Source: Candidatus Bathyarchaeota archaeon (GTDB lineage Archaea; Thermoproteota; Bathyarchaeia; Bathyarchaeales; Bathycorpusculaceae). Taken from it: 7,301 nucleotides of DNA. The stretch spans positions 1 to 7,301 of the forward strand of contig JACUTN010000042.1 of the NCBI GenBank assembly GCA_014859805.1. The letters run 5' to 3'. This document shows positions 1 to 5,471 of this stretch, piece after piece. Position 1 is the stretch's first letter; each line of letters begins with the position of its first letter. Both the position numbers and the translations under genes were made by a program. The notes under the pieces are model-generated. The model searched no databases. It had not been told where the DNA came from and saw nothing but the letters and a program-made list of their open reading frames with translations.

Positions 1-88
1 GGGCTATAAGTTCCCACAGTTTATATGGTTCCTTTGTGGGTGTTCCGCATTCTGGACATGTGTTTTGTCTCTTTTGTGCTTTCGGCAT
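1..88 (-). CDS. Zinc-ribbon, Cren7-like small protein (partial, runs off left edge)
   Basis: Only the first 29 residues are in the window; the frame is open to position 1. It begins with ATG at 88-86, 31 bases after the stop of the upstream zinc-ribbon gene, so the two are probably cotranscribed. The N-terminus is basic, then has a zinc knuckle CPECG (Cys11, Cys14) and a tryptophan at residue 25. The spacing from the first Cys to this Trp (14 residues) is identical to that of the upstream protein, so the two look like tandem paralogues. Leu27, two residues after the Trp, falls where Cren7 carries its DNA-intercalating Leu28. A nucleic-acid-binding role is inferred from that likeness. The expected second CxxC and the end of the gene lie outside the window. 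Confidence 0.7.
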   Translation of the reverse strand, partial: MPKAQKRQNTCPECGTPTKEPYKLWELIA

Positions 89-119
89 GCGACAGGCCAG
101 CGTCAGAGCGTTTTTAGGC

Positions 120-290
120 TCAAATCTTCTTTTTGCTGAGTACTTTTCGGAAAGATTTCTTGCATTTAGGACAGTCGAAAAGTCCGATTTCCAGTTGCAT
201 TCTTTTTCCTTTTCTATCTGGACGTCCAGCCATTTTCCAACTTTTTCTCTCTTTAGAAACTTCTGTTCCACATTTTGGACATTTAGCCAT
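120..290 (-). CDS. Zinc-ribbon small basic protein resembling chromatin protein Cren7
   Basis: A complete 56-residue, lysine- and arginine-rich protein. Two CPKC knuckles (Cys4/Cys7 and Cys40/Cys43) should form a zinc ribbon. Between and around them the sequence resembles Cren7, the SH3-like chromatin protein of Crenarchaeota: Trp18-Lys-Met-Ala aligns with Trp26-Ala-Leu-Ala, a basic stretch follows, then EIGLF (34-38) matches Cren7 KIGLF, and Phe47-Arg48 matches Phe50-Arg51. In Cren7 these residues contact or intercalate DNA. The CPKC replaces the DPETG turn. Inference: a zinc-decorated Cren7-fold DNA-binding protein; a generic zinc-ribbon protein is the alternative. The ATG start is supported by a GGAGG ribosome site at 303-299, 8 bases upstream. 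It leads a two-gene unit with the paralogue at 1-88. Confidence 0.85.
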   Translation of the reverse strand: MAKCPKCGTEVSKERKSWKMAGRPDRKGKRMQLEIGLFDCPKCKKSFRKVLSKKKI

Positions 291-298
291 TTAATTTT

Positions 299-303
299 CC
301 TCC
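299..303 (-). promoter_or_regulatory. Shine-Dalgarno site GGAGG
   Basis: On the minus strand GGAGG precedes the ATG at 290 by 8 bases. It fixes the start of the 56-residue zinc-ribbon gene and sets the spacing standard used for start choice elsewhere in the window. Confidence 0.8.
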
Positions 304-351
304 AACATTCTCAATAGCCATCGTTTCTGATGATGATAGATAAAAAATTTT

Positions 352-384
352 CCATTGTTTTCGAATAGAAAACCATTGTTTGAA
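352..384. repeat. Two tandem CCATTGTTT(T)(C)GAA repeats flanking a small inverted repeat
   Basis: CCATTGTTTTCGAA (352-365) recurs as CCATTGTTTGAA (373-384), with starts exactly 21 bases apart, two helical turns. GTTTTC (357-362) and GAAAAC (368-373) form a perfect 6-base inverted repeat between them. The site lies between the divergent starts at 290 (minus) and 485 (plus). A regulator-binding site is an inference from position and phasing. Confidence 0.4.
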
Positions 385-432
385 CATCGCGTTTAGACAT
401 ATTTCTTACAAAGGGGCATATACTTGACAAAA

Positions 433-440
433 ACTTTTAA
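433..440 (+). promoter_or_regulatory. Archaeal promoter box ACTTTTAA
   Basis: An A-rich stretch followed by ACTTTTAA, the same box seen at 4345-4352 and 4746-4753. Using the usual distance of about 26 bases, transcription would start near 462, leaving a leader of about 23 bases with GGAG at 475-478 before the GTG at 485. Confidence 0.55.
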
Positions 441-484
441 GCTAAACACTAAAAAACGCATACGTCAACTGGACGGAGTGGTTT

Positions 485-619
485 GTGAAGGAAGATTTGG
501 CTTTATTCACTGTTGACGTCCGGCTTGAGGACAATTACAATGAGCTTATCATAGTTGCTCATGACAAGATTCACCGCACGATCATCAATTGCAAACGTGG
601 AATGGCGCAAGAACGTTAG
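485..619 (+). CDS. Small hypothetical protein, 44 residues
   Basis: I do not recognise the family. GTG start, TAG stop. Support comes from signals, not homology: a promoter box at 433-440, a GGAG ribosome site at 475-478 six bases before the GTG, and no in-frame ATG, GTG or TTG upstream before the stop at 443-445. The protein has a mixed, globular composition with a strand-like middle (ELIIVAHDKIHRTIINCKRG, residues 20-39) and a single cysteine. It ends abruptly after Gln-Glu-Arg. A different frame stays open from that point to a TAA near 670, so a longer ancestral gene cut short by a frameshift is possible. The real start might also differ. A soluble small protein or a decayed remnant are the two readings. 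Confidence 0.45.
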   Translation: MKEDLALFTVDVRLEDNYNELIIVAHDKIHRTIINCKRGMAQER

Positions 620-698
620 TTAATAGTGCATGGAGTTTTCAGTCAAAGACAGATTTTACAAAAATAGGATAAGATAAGCAGTTAAAATTGCGTTTAAA

Positions 699-860
699 AT
701 GGCAAAAAGGTCAAGTAAACATGTTCCAACGCCAGTCAAACTTCTACGATTGTGGAATTATCTTAGTTTGGTGTCTATGCTTTTTGTATTGGTGTTTCAA
801 TTCAGCATTTTGCGTCGTAGAGTTTTCCTCTCAGCCCTCGATGTCTTCCGCCTTTCCTGA
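699..860 (+). CDS. Putative single-pass small membrane protein, 53 residues
   Basis: ATG start, TGA stop. The N-terminal 16 residues are basic and contain a Thr-Pro pair. A hydrophobic stretch at about residues 19-38 (rich in Leu, Val, Phe) is long enough for one membrane helix, and three arginines follow directly. That is a typical layout for a small integral membrane protein. I do not recognise the family. No ribosome site precedes the ATG; a weak TATA-like TTTTACAAA near 653-661 would give a leader of about 15 bases. The last 59 bases overlap, on the opposite strand, the candidate at 802-945, so at most one of the two is likely real over that stretch. Confidence 0.4.
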   Translation: MAKRSSKHVPTPVKLLRLWNYLSLVSMLFVLVFQFSILRRRVFLSALDVFRLS

Positions 861-945
861 TGAGTGAAGGAGACGTTACCTTTCTAGCTTCATAAACCAG
901 CCTTTTCCCTAAGATGCAGTCGCCAGCATTGGTGTGGACAGCCAT
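802..945 (-). CDS. Putative 47-residue basic protein downstream of the RHH regulator
   Basis: The ATG (945-943) comes one base after the stop of the regulator gene at 947, and a GAGG within the end of that gene (957-954) lies 8 bases before it, which fits translational coupling. The product is basic with a Gly/Arg/Lys-rich second half (Arg-Lys-Gly-Gly-Arg-His-Arg-Gly, residues 30-37) and two cysteines. I recognise no family. The evidence is position and ribosome site only. It overlaps in antisense the end of the candidate membrane protein at 699-860, which weakens both calls. Confidence 0.35.
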   Translation of the reverse strand: MAVHTNAGDCILGKRLVYEARKVTSPSLIRKGGRHRGLRGKLYDAKC

Positions 946-946
946 T

Positions 947-1297
947 TTATTCAGCCTCTTTCACTTTGCCTTCGGCCTTCAGTTGTTTAATCGCTTCGAA
1001 GACTGGTTCAAGCTCTAGACCGTAATGGTTGGCTATGTCGCTCGGGTACACTAGTCCTTGATGTTGGTTCAGGTATTCCTCTATCATTTTCTTGGCTTCT
1101 TGAGCCGAGGTTTCTTTTATGCTGATGATTTCTGTTTCTCCGAGGTTTTCGAGTTTGTCCTCGATTGCTTTTCGGGTGAAATCTGAGAAGTTGAGGAACA
1201 TGCCTGCGTCAATCAATCGTTTTATCTTTATGTAGGTTGATTTAGAAACTTTGCTGGATACTTGATATGAGAGCTCTTGGGCTGTCAAGTTAATCAC
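947..1297 (-). CDS. Ribbon-helix-helix / winged-helix transcription regulator
   Basis: 116 residues from a GTG start. The N-terminal part looks like a ribbon-helix-helix DNA-binding domain: a strand around residues 11-17, helix one around 18-30 (basic, with alternating hydrophobic residues) and helix two around 37-51. A charged linker leads to a second helical region, about 65-113, with the pattern of a winged helix (Tyr84-Pro-Ser-Asp-Ile-Ala start of a recognition unit, ending in a charged tail). RHH proteins act as dimers on palindromic operators, and a 9-base perfect inverted repeat sits at 1302-1327, 5 bases before the start, so autoregulation is likely. It diverges from the Lhr helicase gene. 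The GTG has no strong ribosome site. Which other genes it controls cannot be told from here. Confidence 0.75.
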   Translation of the reverse strand: MINLTAQELSYQVSSKVSKSTYIKIKRLIDAGMFLNFSDFTRKAIEDKLENLGETEIISIKETSAQEAKKMIEEYLNQHQGLVYPSDIANHYGLELEPVFEAIKQLKAEGKVKEAE

Positions 1298-1301
1298 TTC
1301 T

Positions 1302-1345
1302 GTTACAAATATACAGAAATTTGTAACAAATATTAAACATTTCTG
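1302..1345. promoter_or_regulatory. Palindromic operator of the RHH regulator
   Basis: GTTACAAAT (1302-1310) and ATTTGTAAC (1319-1327) form a perfect 9-base inverted repeat with an 8-base spacer. A half-site TTACAAATATA (1303-1313) recurs directly as TAACAAATATT (1324-1334), 21 bases on. A second inverted pair, CAGAAAT (1314-1320) and ATTTCTG (1339-1345), interlocks with the first. The minus-strand TATA-like TTTAATATT (1338-1330) lies inside, so a bound repressor would block the promoter of the regulator gene. Confidence 0.6.
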
Positions 1346-1395
1346 TCAACATCCAAGCGTGCAAGAACAAAGTGAGGCTTTCCAAAATGCAAAAT

Positions 1396-1403
1396 ACTTT
1401 TAC
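1396..1403 (+). promoter_or_regulatory. Promoter box ACTTTTAC of the helicase gene
   Basis: AAAAT followed by ACTTTTAC matches the ACTTTTAA box of other genes here. Transcription would then start near 1425, after the GTG at 1406 but before the TTG at 1448, which bears on the helicase start. Confidence 0.5.
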
Positions 1404-1447
1404 TTGTGGTTTTCCGCTTATTCCTTAACACTGAGGTTCAACAAGGC

Positions 1448-4327
1448 TTGAAAGATTATCCGGAAAACGCTTTTGACTTGCTGGTTAAGCCGGTTCGAAG
1501 GCTGATTAAGCAGAGGGGATTCTCAAAACCAACAGAACCACAAGAGAAGGCTATTCCAAAGATTCTTGAAGGAAAAAATGTTTTGCTTATCTCGCCTACT
1601 GCTACTGGTAAGACTGAGGCTGCCATCTTGCCTGTTTTGAGCATGCTTCTTCAAGAGCCACAAAGGATAATGGGCATAAAGGTTTTGTATATTACTCCGT
1701 TGCGGGCTTTAAACAGGGACATGCTTGAGAGGCTTGAGTGGTGGTGCAACAACCTAGACATAAAATTGGCTGTAAGACACGGCGACACCGAAACAAAAGA
1801 AAGAACAAGACAATCCAGAAGTCCACCAGCCATCCTCATCACAACTCCTGAAACCTTGCAGGCGATATTGCCAGGCTGGATCTTGCGTCAGCATCTAAGG
1901 CATGTGCGTTGGGTGATAATCGACGAAGTGCATGAGATGGCTGACAGCAAACGAGGAAGCCAGCTGTCCCTGGCCTTAGAAAGGCTCAGAATGATAGTCG
2001 GCAAGGACTTCCAAACAATAGGATTATCAGCAACCATTGGCACCCCAGAAAAAGTGGCTCAGTTTCTCGTTGGAAACGGTCGAAGCGTCGAAATCGTCCA
2101 CGTTCCAGTCTCAAGAATATTAAAGTTTAAAATAGTTTTTCCAAAACCCACAGGCGAAGACTACAAGCTCTCTACAAGGCTTTACACGCATCCAGAAGTA
2201 GCGGCAAGACTTCGAATAATACGTGACTACATAAGCAAACGCAAATCCGTGCTATTATTCACAAATACGAGGGCAATATCAGAGGTCTTAGCAAGCAGAT
2301 TCAAAGTTTGGGACATGAACTTCCCAGTGTCAATACACCACGGCTCCCTTGCAAAGCCTTCTAGAATCGCTGCTGAAAGAGGACTAAAAAACGGAGAACT
2401 AAGAGGGCTTGTGTGCACAAGCAGTCTCGAGTTAGGCATAGACATCGGCAGAATAGACATGGTCATACAGTACATGAGTCCAAGGCAGGTTACACGGCTT
2501 ATACAGCGTGTAGGCAGAAGCGGTCACAGGGTAGGTCGCATAGCTGAAGGAATAATCATTACAATGGATTCTGATGACACTCTTGAAGCTCTAGCCATAG
2601 CCAGAAAAGCACTGAAAGAAGATTTGGAACCCGTTGAAGTTCCGCCTAAGCCTTATGATGCTTTGACGCATCAAATCGCTGGTTTGTTGCTTAGGAGGAG
2701 AAGATGGGAATTCGATGAAATCCTAGGAATATTTAGAAACGCCTATCCATACAAGGATTTGACATTAGAAGATGTTGAAAAGATTCTCAAGTACATGCAT
2801 GAACGTTTTCCGCGCCTAGCATGGGTTTCCTTCGAAGACAAAGTAGCTTTGAAACCGCGGAGAACAAAGGCGTTATTCGAATATTATTTTGGAAACCTAT
2901 CCATGATACCTGATCAAAAGCAATACCTTGTGGTTGACGAATCAAGTGACTCAGCGGTAGGTGTTTTGGACGAAGCCTTCATGGCTGAATACGGCAAACC
3001 AGGAATAAAATTCATCATCAGAGGAAGCCCATGGCAAATCCTACACGTTTCCGGAGAAAAAGTGCATGTTAAACCGGTTGATGATCCTACTGGGGCTATT
3101 CCAAGCTGGATAGGCGAGCAGATTCCAGTTCCCTTTGAGATTGCGCAAGAAGTAGGCTTTATTAGGGGTTTTGTTGAAGAACAAATGAAGAACGGGCTTC
3201 CACCAGAAGAGATCGCTGCGAAACTGAGTGAGCAGTACCCTTCTGATAAGGAAAATATTTTGCGTGCCATAGCTGAAACGGTTGAGCACGCGAACTCTGG
3301 ATTGCCGGTTCCCACGGACAAACGAATAATCGTCGAAGACTGGGAAGAATTCGTTATAATTCACGCCCACTTCGGCTCCCTTACGAACAGAGCCTTAGCA
3401 CACTTGATGGGCCAGTTGCTCTCCGAAAAAATCGGATACAGCATAGTGGTTCAACATGATCCATACCGCATCTTCGTACAAACAATGGGAGCGGCAAACT
3501 CAAACCAAATAGTCACATTGTTCAACGAAATGAGAGCCCTGTCTGACAAGGCAATAACAGACAGCATAAAAAGAGCAACCGTGAAGACTGGACTTTTTAA
3601 GAGAAGAATGATTCACGTGGCACGGCGCTTTGGAGCCTTAAAGAAATGGGCTGACTTCAGCAGCATAAGCCTGCAAAGGCTGATAAAAAGTTTTGAAGGC
3701 ACACCGATTTATGAAGAGGCACTAAAGGAAGTTTTCACAAAAGACTTGAAACTGGAAAATCTGATTCATGTTCTCAGAAAAATCCGGGATGGCGAAATTG
3801 AAGTACAAAAAGTCATAACTGATGGAAATGCAACTCCGGTTGCCCGTGTTGGCATTGAAAGGGTAAGCATGAAAACTGATTTGATTCCTCCTGAAAGAAT
3901 GAAAGCCGTACTCATTAAATCAGCGAAAGCAAGATTGCTTAGTGAAACGTGTGTTTTTGTTTGCACAAGCTGTTGGGACTACATTGAAATGGTGCGTACC
4001 AAAGATTTGCCTGATAAGCCGAAATGTCCAAGATGCGGTTCCACAGCAATAGGTCTTCTTAAAGTTGAAGAGGAGAAGGTTCTTCCAATTGCTGAAAAGA
4101 AAGGCGAAAAGCTAACTAAAACAGAAGAGAAAATACAGAGGCGAGCGTTGCAGACAGCGCATTTAATAGCGAGATATGGAAAACCTGCTGTTGTGGCATT
4201 ATGTGCCAGAAGGGTTAAACCGTCGGATGTTATGGTGGTTCTTGAAAAAGAACACGAACTTACGGACAGATTTTACGAGTTGGTTCTTGAAGCTGAACGC
4301 AAAGCCTTGAGTAAGAGATTCTGGTAA
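1448..4327 (+). CDS. lhr: Lhr-type superfamily 2 DNA/RNA helicase with C-terminal zinc ribbon
   Basis: A 959-residue ATP-dependent helicase. Motif I SPTATGKT (49-56), TPLRAL (83-88), TTPE (132-135), DEVH (159-162), SAT (194-196), LELGID (327-332) and QRVGRSGH (353-360) give two intact RecA-like domains, so it should be active. The long region after about residue 400 fits the winged-helix and C-terminal domains of Lhr (large helicase-related) proteins, 3'-5' translocases linked to repair of forks and RNA-DNA hybrids. Near the end, Cys835, Cys839, Cys842 and Cys860, Cys863 form a CPRCG-type zinc ribbon. The frame opens earlier with GTG at 1406, giving 973 residues. I prefer TTG 1448 because the promoter box at 1396-1403 is too close to 1406, GAGGT stands at 1433-1437, and the family usually starts shortly before its first helix. 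It diverges from the RHH regulator and is transcribed alone. Confidence 0.93.
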   Translation: MKDYPENAFDLLVKPVRRLIKQRGFSKPTEPQEKAIPKILEGKNVLLISPTATGKTEAAILPVLSMLLQEPQRIMGIKVLYITPLRALNRDMLERLEWWCNNLDIKLAVRHGDTETKERTRQSRSPPAILITTPETLQAILPGWILRQHLRHVRWVIIDEVHEMADSKRGSQLSLALERLRMIVGKDFQTIGLSATIGTPEKVAQFLVGNGRSVEIVHVPVSRILKFKIVFPKPTGEDYKLSTRLYTHPEVAARLRIIRDYISKRKSVLLFTNTRAISEVLASRFKVWDMNFPVSIHHGSLAKPSRIAAERGLKNGELRGLVCTSSLELGIDIGRIDMVIQYMSPRQVTRLIQRVGRSGHRVGRIAEGIIITMDSDDTLEALAIARKALKEDLEPVEVPPKPYDALTHQIAGLLLRRRRWEFDEILGIFRNAYPYKDLTLEDVEKILKYMHERFPRLAWVSFEDKVALKPRRTKALFEYYFGNLSMIPDQKQYLVVDESSDSAVGVLDEAFMAEYGKPGIKFIIRGSPWQILHVSGEKVHVKPVDDPTGAIPSWIGEQIPVPFEIAQEVGFIRGFVEEQMKNGLPPEEIAAKLSEQYPSDKENILRAIAETVEHANSGLPVPTDKRIIVEDWEEFVIIHAHFGSLTNRALAHLMGQLLSEKIGYSIVVQHDPYRIFVQTMGAANSNQIVTLFNEMRALSDKAITDSIKRATVKTGLFKRRMIHVARRFGALKKWADFSSISLQRLIKSFEGTPIYEEALKEVFTKDLKLENLIHVLRKIRDGEIEVQKVITDGNATPVARVGIERVSMKTDLIPPERMKAVLIKSAKARLLSETCVFVCTSCWDYIEMVRTKDLPDKPKCPRCGSTAIGLLKVEEEKVLPIAEKKGEKLTKTEEKIQRRALQTAHLIARYGKPAVVALCARRVKPSDVMVVLEKEHELTDRFYELVLEAERKALSKRFW

Positions 4328-4344
4328 CGCTGAGACTCACAACA

Positions 4345-4352
4345 ACTTTTAA
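4345..4352 (+). promoter_or_regulatory. Promoter box ACTTTTAA
   Basis: Box centred about 22 bases before the TTG at 4371. That spacing implies a leaderless or nearly leaderless message, or use of a later TTG at 4410. Confidence 0.6.
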
Positions 4353-4370
4353 ATTAATGGTCATCGTAGT

Positions 4371-4733
4371 TTGGATAACGTTCTTATTCGATTGTGGAGA
4401 AAGAAAAATTTGGAGATAAGTCGAAAAAAATTAAGAGAAGAGGTTCTTAAAAGAACTGAATACGTTAAGACTTGTGTTCTAGCCAGAGAATTGTGCCTTC
4501 TGGTTCGCACGAATAGAGCTGTGCTGGAACCGAAGGATGTACATGACATGTGCCTTCACATATCTGGTCTTTGCAAAGAACAAGGATGTGAGGAGCCGAG
4601 TGAATTGTGCCGCAAGGCTGCAGAGGCTGTGTTGACAGACGAGAAGAAGTACCTTGAATTGTGTGCTCAGAGCTGTACGAAATGCGGAGAATCTCGAAGA
4701 CCGAGACCTAAGAAGGCAACTTATGTTGCTTAG
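4371..4733 (+). CDS. Nine-cysteine helical protein of unknown function
   Basis: 120 residues with nine cysteines (35, 42, 61, 68, 73, 80, 98, 102, 105). I do not recognise the family with confidence. The spacing is regular: three CX6C pairs (35/42, 61/68, 73/80), then CX3CX2C, in sequence that looks wholly helical, so the cysteines could line helix faces in a bundle. This recalls the cysteine-lined four-helix bundles of copper-storage (DUF326-type) proteins, whose C-terminus also ends in a Leu-x-x-Cys-Ala-x-x-Cys run. A zinc or iron-sulfur site is equally possible. There is no signal peptide, so it should be cytosolic; the first 30 residues are basic. It starts with TTG just after a promoter box; TTG 4410, with GGAG at 4396-4399, is an alternative that removes 13 residues. 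The 43-base gap and separate promoter argue against an operon with the helicase. Confidence 0.75.
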   Translation: MDNVLIRLWRKKNLEISRKKLREEVLKRTEYVKTCVLARELCLLVRTNRAVLEPKDVHDMCLHISGLCKEQGCEEPSELCRKAAEAVLTDEKKYLELCAQSCTKCGESRRPRPKKATYVA

Positions 4734-4745
4734 AATTAGTGGAAA

Positions 4746-4753
4746 ACTTTTAA
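4746..4753 (+). promoter_or_regulatory. Promoter box ACTTTTAA
   Basis: GGAAA followed by ACTTTTAA. Transcription should begin near 4775, leaving a leader of about 16 bases to the GTG at 4791 or about 37 bases to the TTG at 4812. Confidence 0.65.
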
Positions 4754-4798
4754 AAGATCAAAACAATGGTTAAACCAAAATAGTACTTATGTGCGAAT

Positions 4799-4803
4799 GG
4801 AGG
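4799..4803 (+). promoter_or_regulatory. GGAGG ribosome site that decides the methyltransferase start
   Basis: GGAGG lies 8 bases before the TTG at 4812, the same spacing as the GGAGG of the zinc-ribbon gene at 299-303. It lies inside the reading frame if the GTG at 4791 or ATG at 4797 is used. Confidence 0.55.
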
Positions 4804-4811
4804 TTCATGAA

Positions 4812-5288
4812 TTGTTTATTGCGCCTTATGTTCCAAGCCCGCCCTCAGTGATTCGTCAAATGCTTGTTTTGGCTGACTTGAAGCCTGGAGACGTTTTCTT
4901 TGACTTGGGTGCAGGAGACGGCAGGGCAGTTATAATGGCTGCTAAAGATTTTGGTGCAAGGGCTGTTGGAGTCGAGTTGAGGGAGGATTTGGTGAAAAAG
5001 GCGTTAGGCTCGGTCTATGAGCATAGTCTTCAGAACAGAGTGACAATAGTGAACAGTGACATGTTCAAGGTGGACTTATCTTCGGCAGATGTTATTTTTC
5101 TTTATTTGACAACAAGCGCGAACGAAAAGGTTAAGCCTAAACTTGAGGGTGAGCTTAAGAAAGGAGCCCGTGTGGTGTCGCATGATTATGAGATTGTAGG
5201 GTGGAAACCCGTTAAGGTTTATAATTTCTGCGAAAACCCAAAACTGGGATATCCATCTCACACGCTTTACCTATACAAGAAAAGTTAA
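4812..5288 (+). CDS. aKMT-like protein-lysine methyltransferase (SAM-dependent)
   Basis: A compact class I methyltransferase of 158 residues, without extra domains. PYVPSP (5-10) is the N-terminal family mark, DLGAGDGR (31-38) binds S-adenosylmethionine, Glu55 in GVELRED should hold the ribose, and the run YLTT...SHDYEIVGW (98-131) followed by HTLYLYKK (150-157) matches the crenarchaeal aKMT family of about 160 residues. In Sulfolobus aKMT methylates many proteins on lysine, including Cren7; eukaryotic FAM173/ATPSCKMT enzymes are relatives. Here the Cren7-like proteins at 1-290 are natural candidate substrates, which is inference. Longer starts exist at GTG 4791 (165 residues) and ATG 4797. 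I chose TTG 4812 for its GGAGG and the family length. Its stop overlaps the stop of a candidate minus-strand ORF at 5285. Confidence 0.85.
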   Translation: MFIAPYVPSPPSVIRQMLVLADLKPGDVFFDLGAGDGRAVIMAAKDFGARAVGVELREDLVKKALGSVYEHSLQNRVTIVNSDMFKVDLSSADVIFLYLTTSANEKVKPKLEGELKKGARVVSHDYEIVGWKPVKVYNFCENPKLGYPSHTLYLYKKS

Positions 5289-5383
5289 ACTTTGTAAATG
5301 AAACTCGTGCGTTCTGTTGCTTTCAAGACTTCTTTTGGAGTTTTATGGACAGACCCTGACGTAGCGCAAGTTGGGCATTTCAA
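5285..5383 (-). CDS. Candidate 32-residue CxxC mini-protein
   Basis: From TTG (5383-5381) the frame gives a 32-residue peptide with CPTC at residues 3-6, a Gly-Ser-Val turn and a charged second half ending in a strand-like SFIYKV. Its TAA shares the TTAA at 5285-5288 with the stop of the convergent methyltransferase gene. The TATA-like TTATAAAAA on the minus strand (5423-5415) would put transcription about 11 bases before the TTG. It has no ribosome site, and an equally short plus-strand ORF overlaps it. No family is recognised. Confidence 0.28.
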   Translation of the reverse strand: MKCPTCATSGSVHKTPKEVLKATERTSFIYKV

Positions 5384-5414
5384 ACGGGAGAAGCTGAAAC
5401 CCTTTTGCTGATAG

Positions 5415-5423
5415 TTTTTATAA
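5415..5423 (+). promoter_or_regulatory. TATA box TTTTTATAA of the CxxCxxCC gene
   Basis: The best TATA match in the 5289-5471 gap. Transcription would start near 5445, giving a leader of about 27 bases. The box is nearly symmetrical and could also serve the minus strand. Confidence 0.5.
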
Positions 5424-5471
5424 GGAGCTTTTGATTTTGAGAATTTAGGTAAGGATGAGCTGGCAGAGAAA

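Noticed and set aside
36..317. 93-residue plus-strand open frame
   Set aside because: It is antisense to the two zinc-ribbon genes, whose CxxC motifs and ribosome site are far stronger evidence; its Phe/Ser-rich composition is typical of a shadow frame.
2914..3370. Minus-strand open frames of 109 and 135 residues inside the helicase
   Set aside because: Antisense to conserved Lhr sequence, with no ribosome site or promoter and low-complexity composition.
5298..5411. 37-residue plus-strand ORF in the gap before the CxxCxxCC gene
   Set aside because: No promoter or ribosome site, no recognisable motif, and it ends before the TATA box of the real gene.
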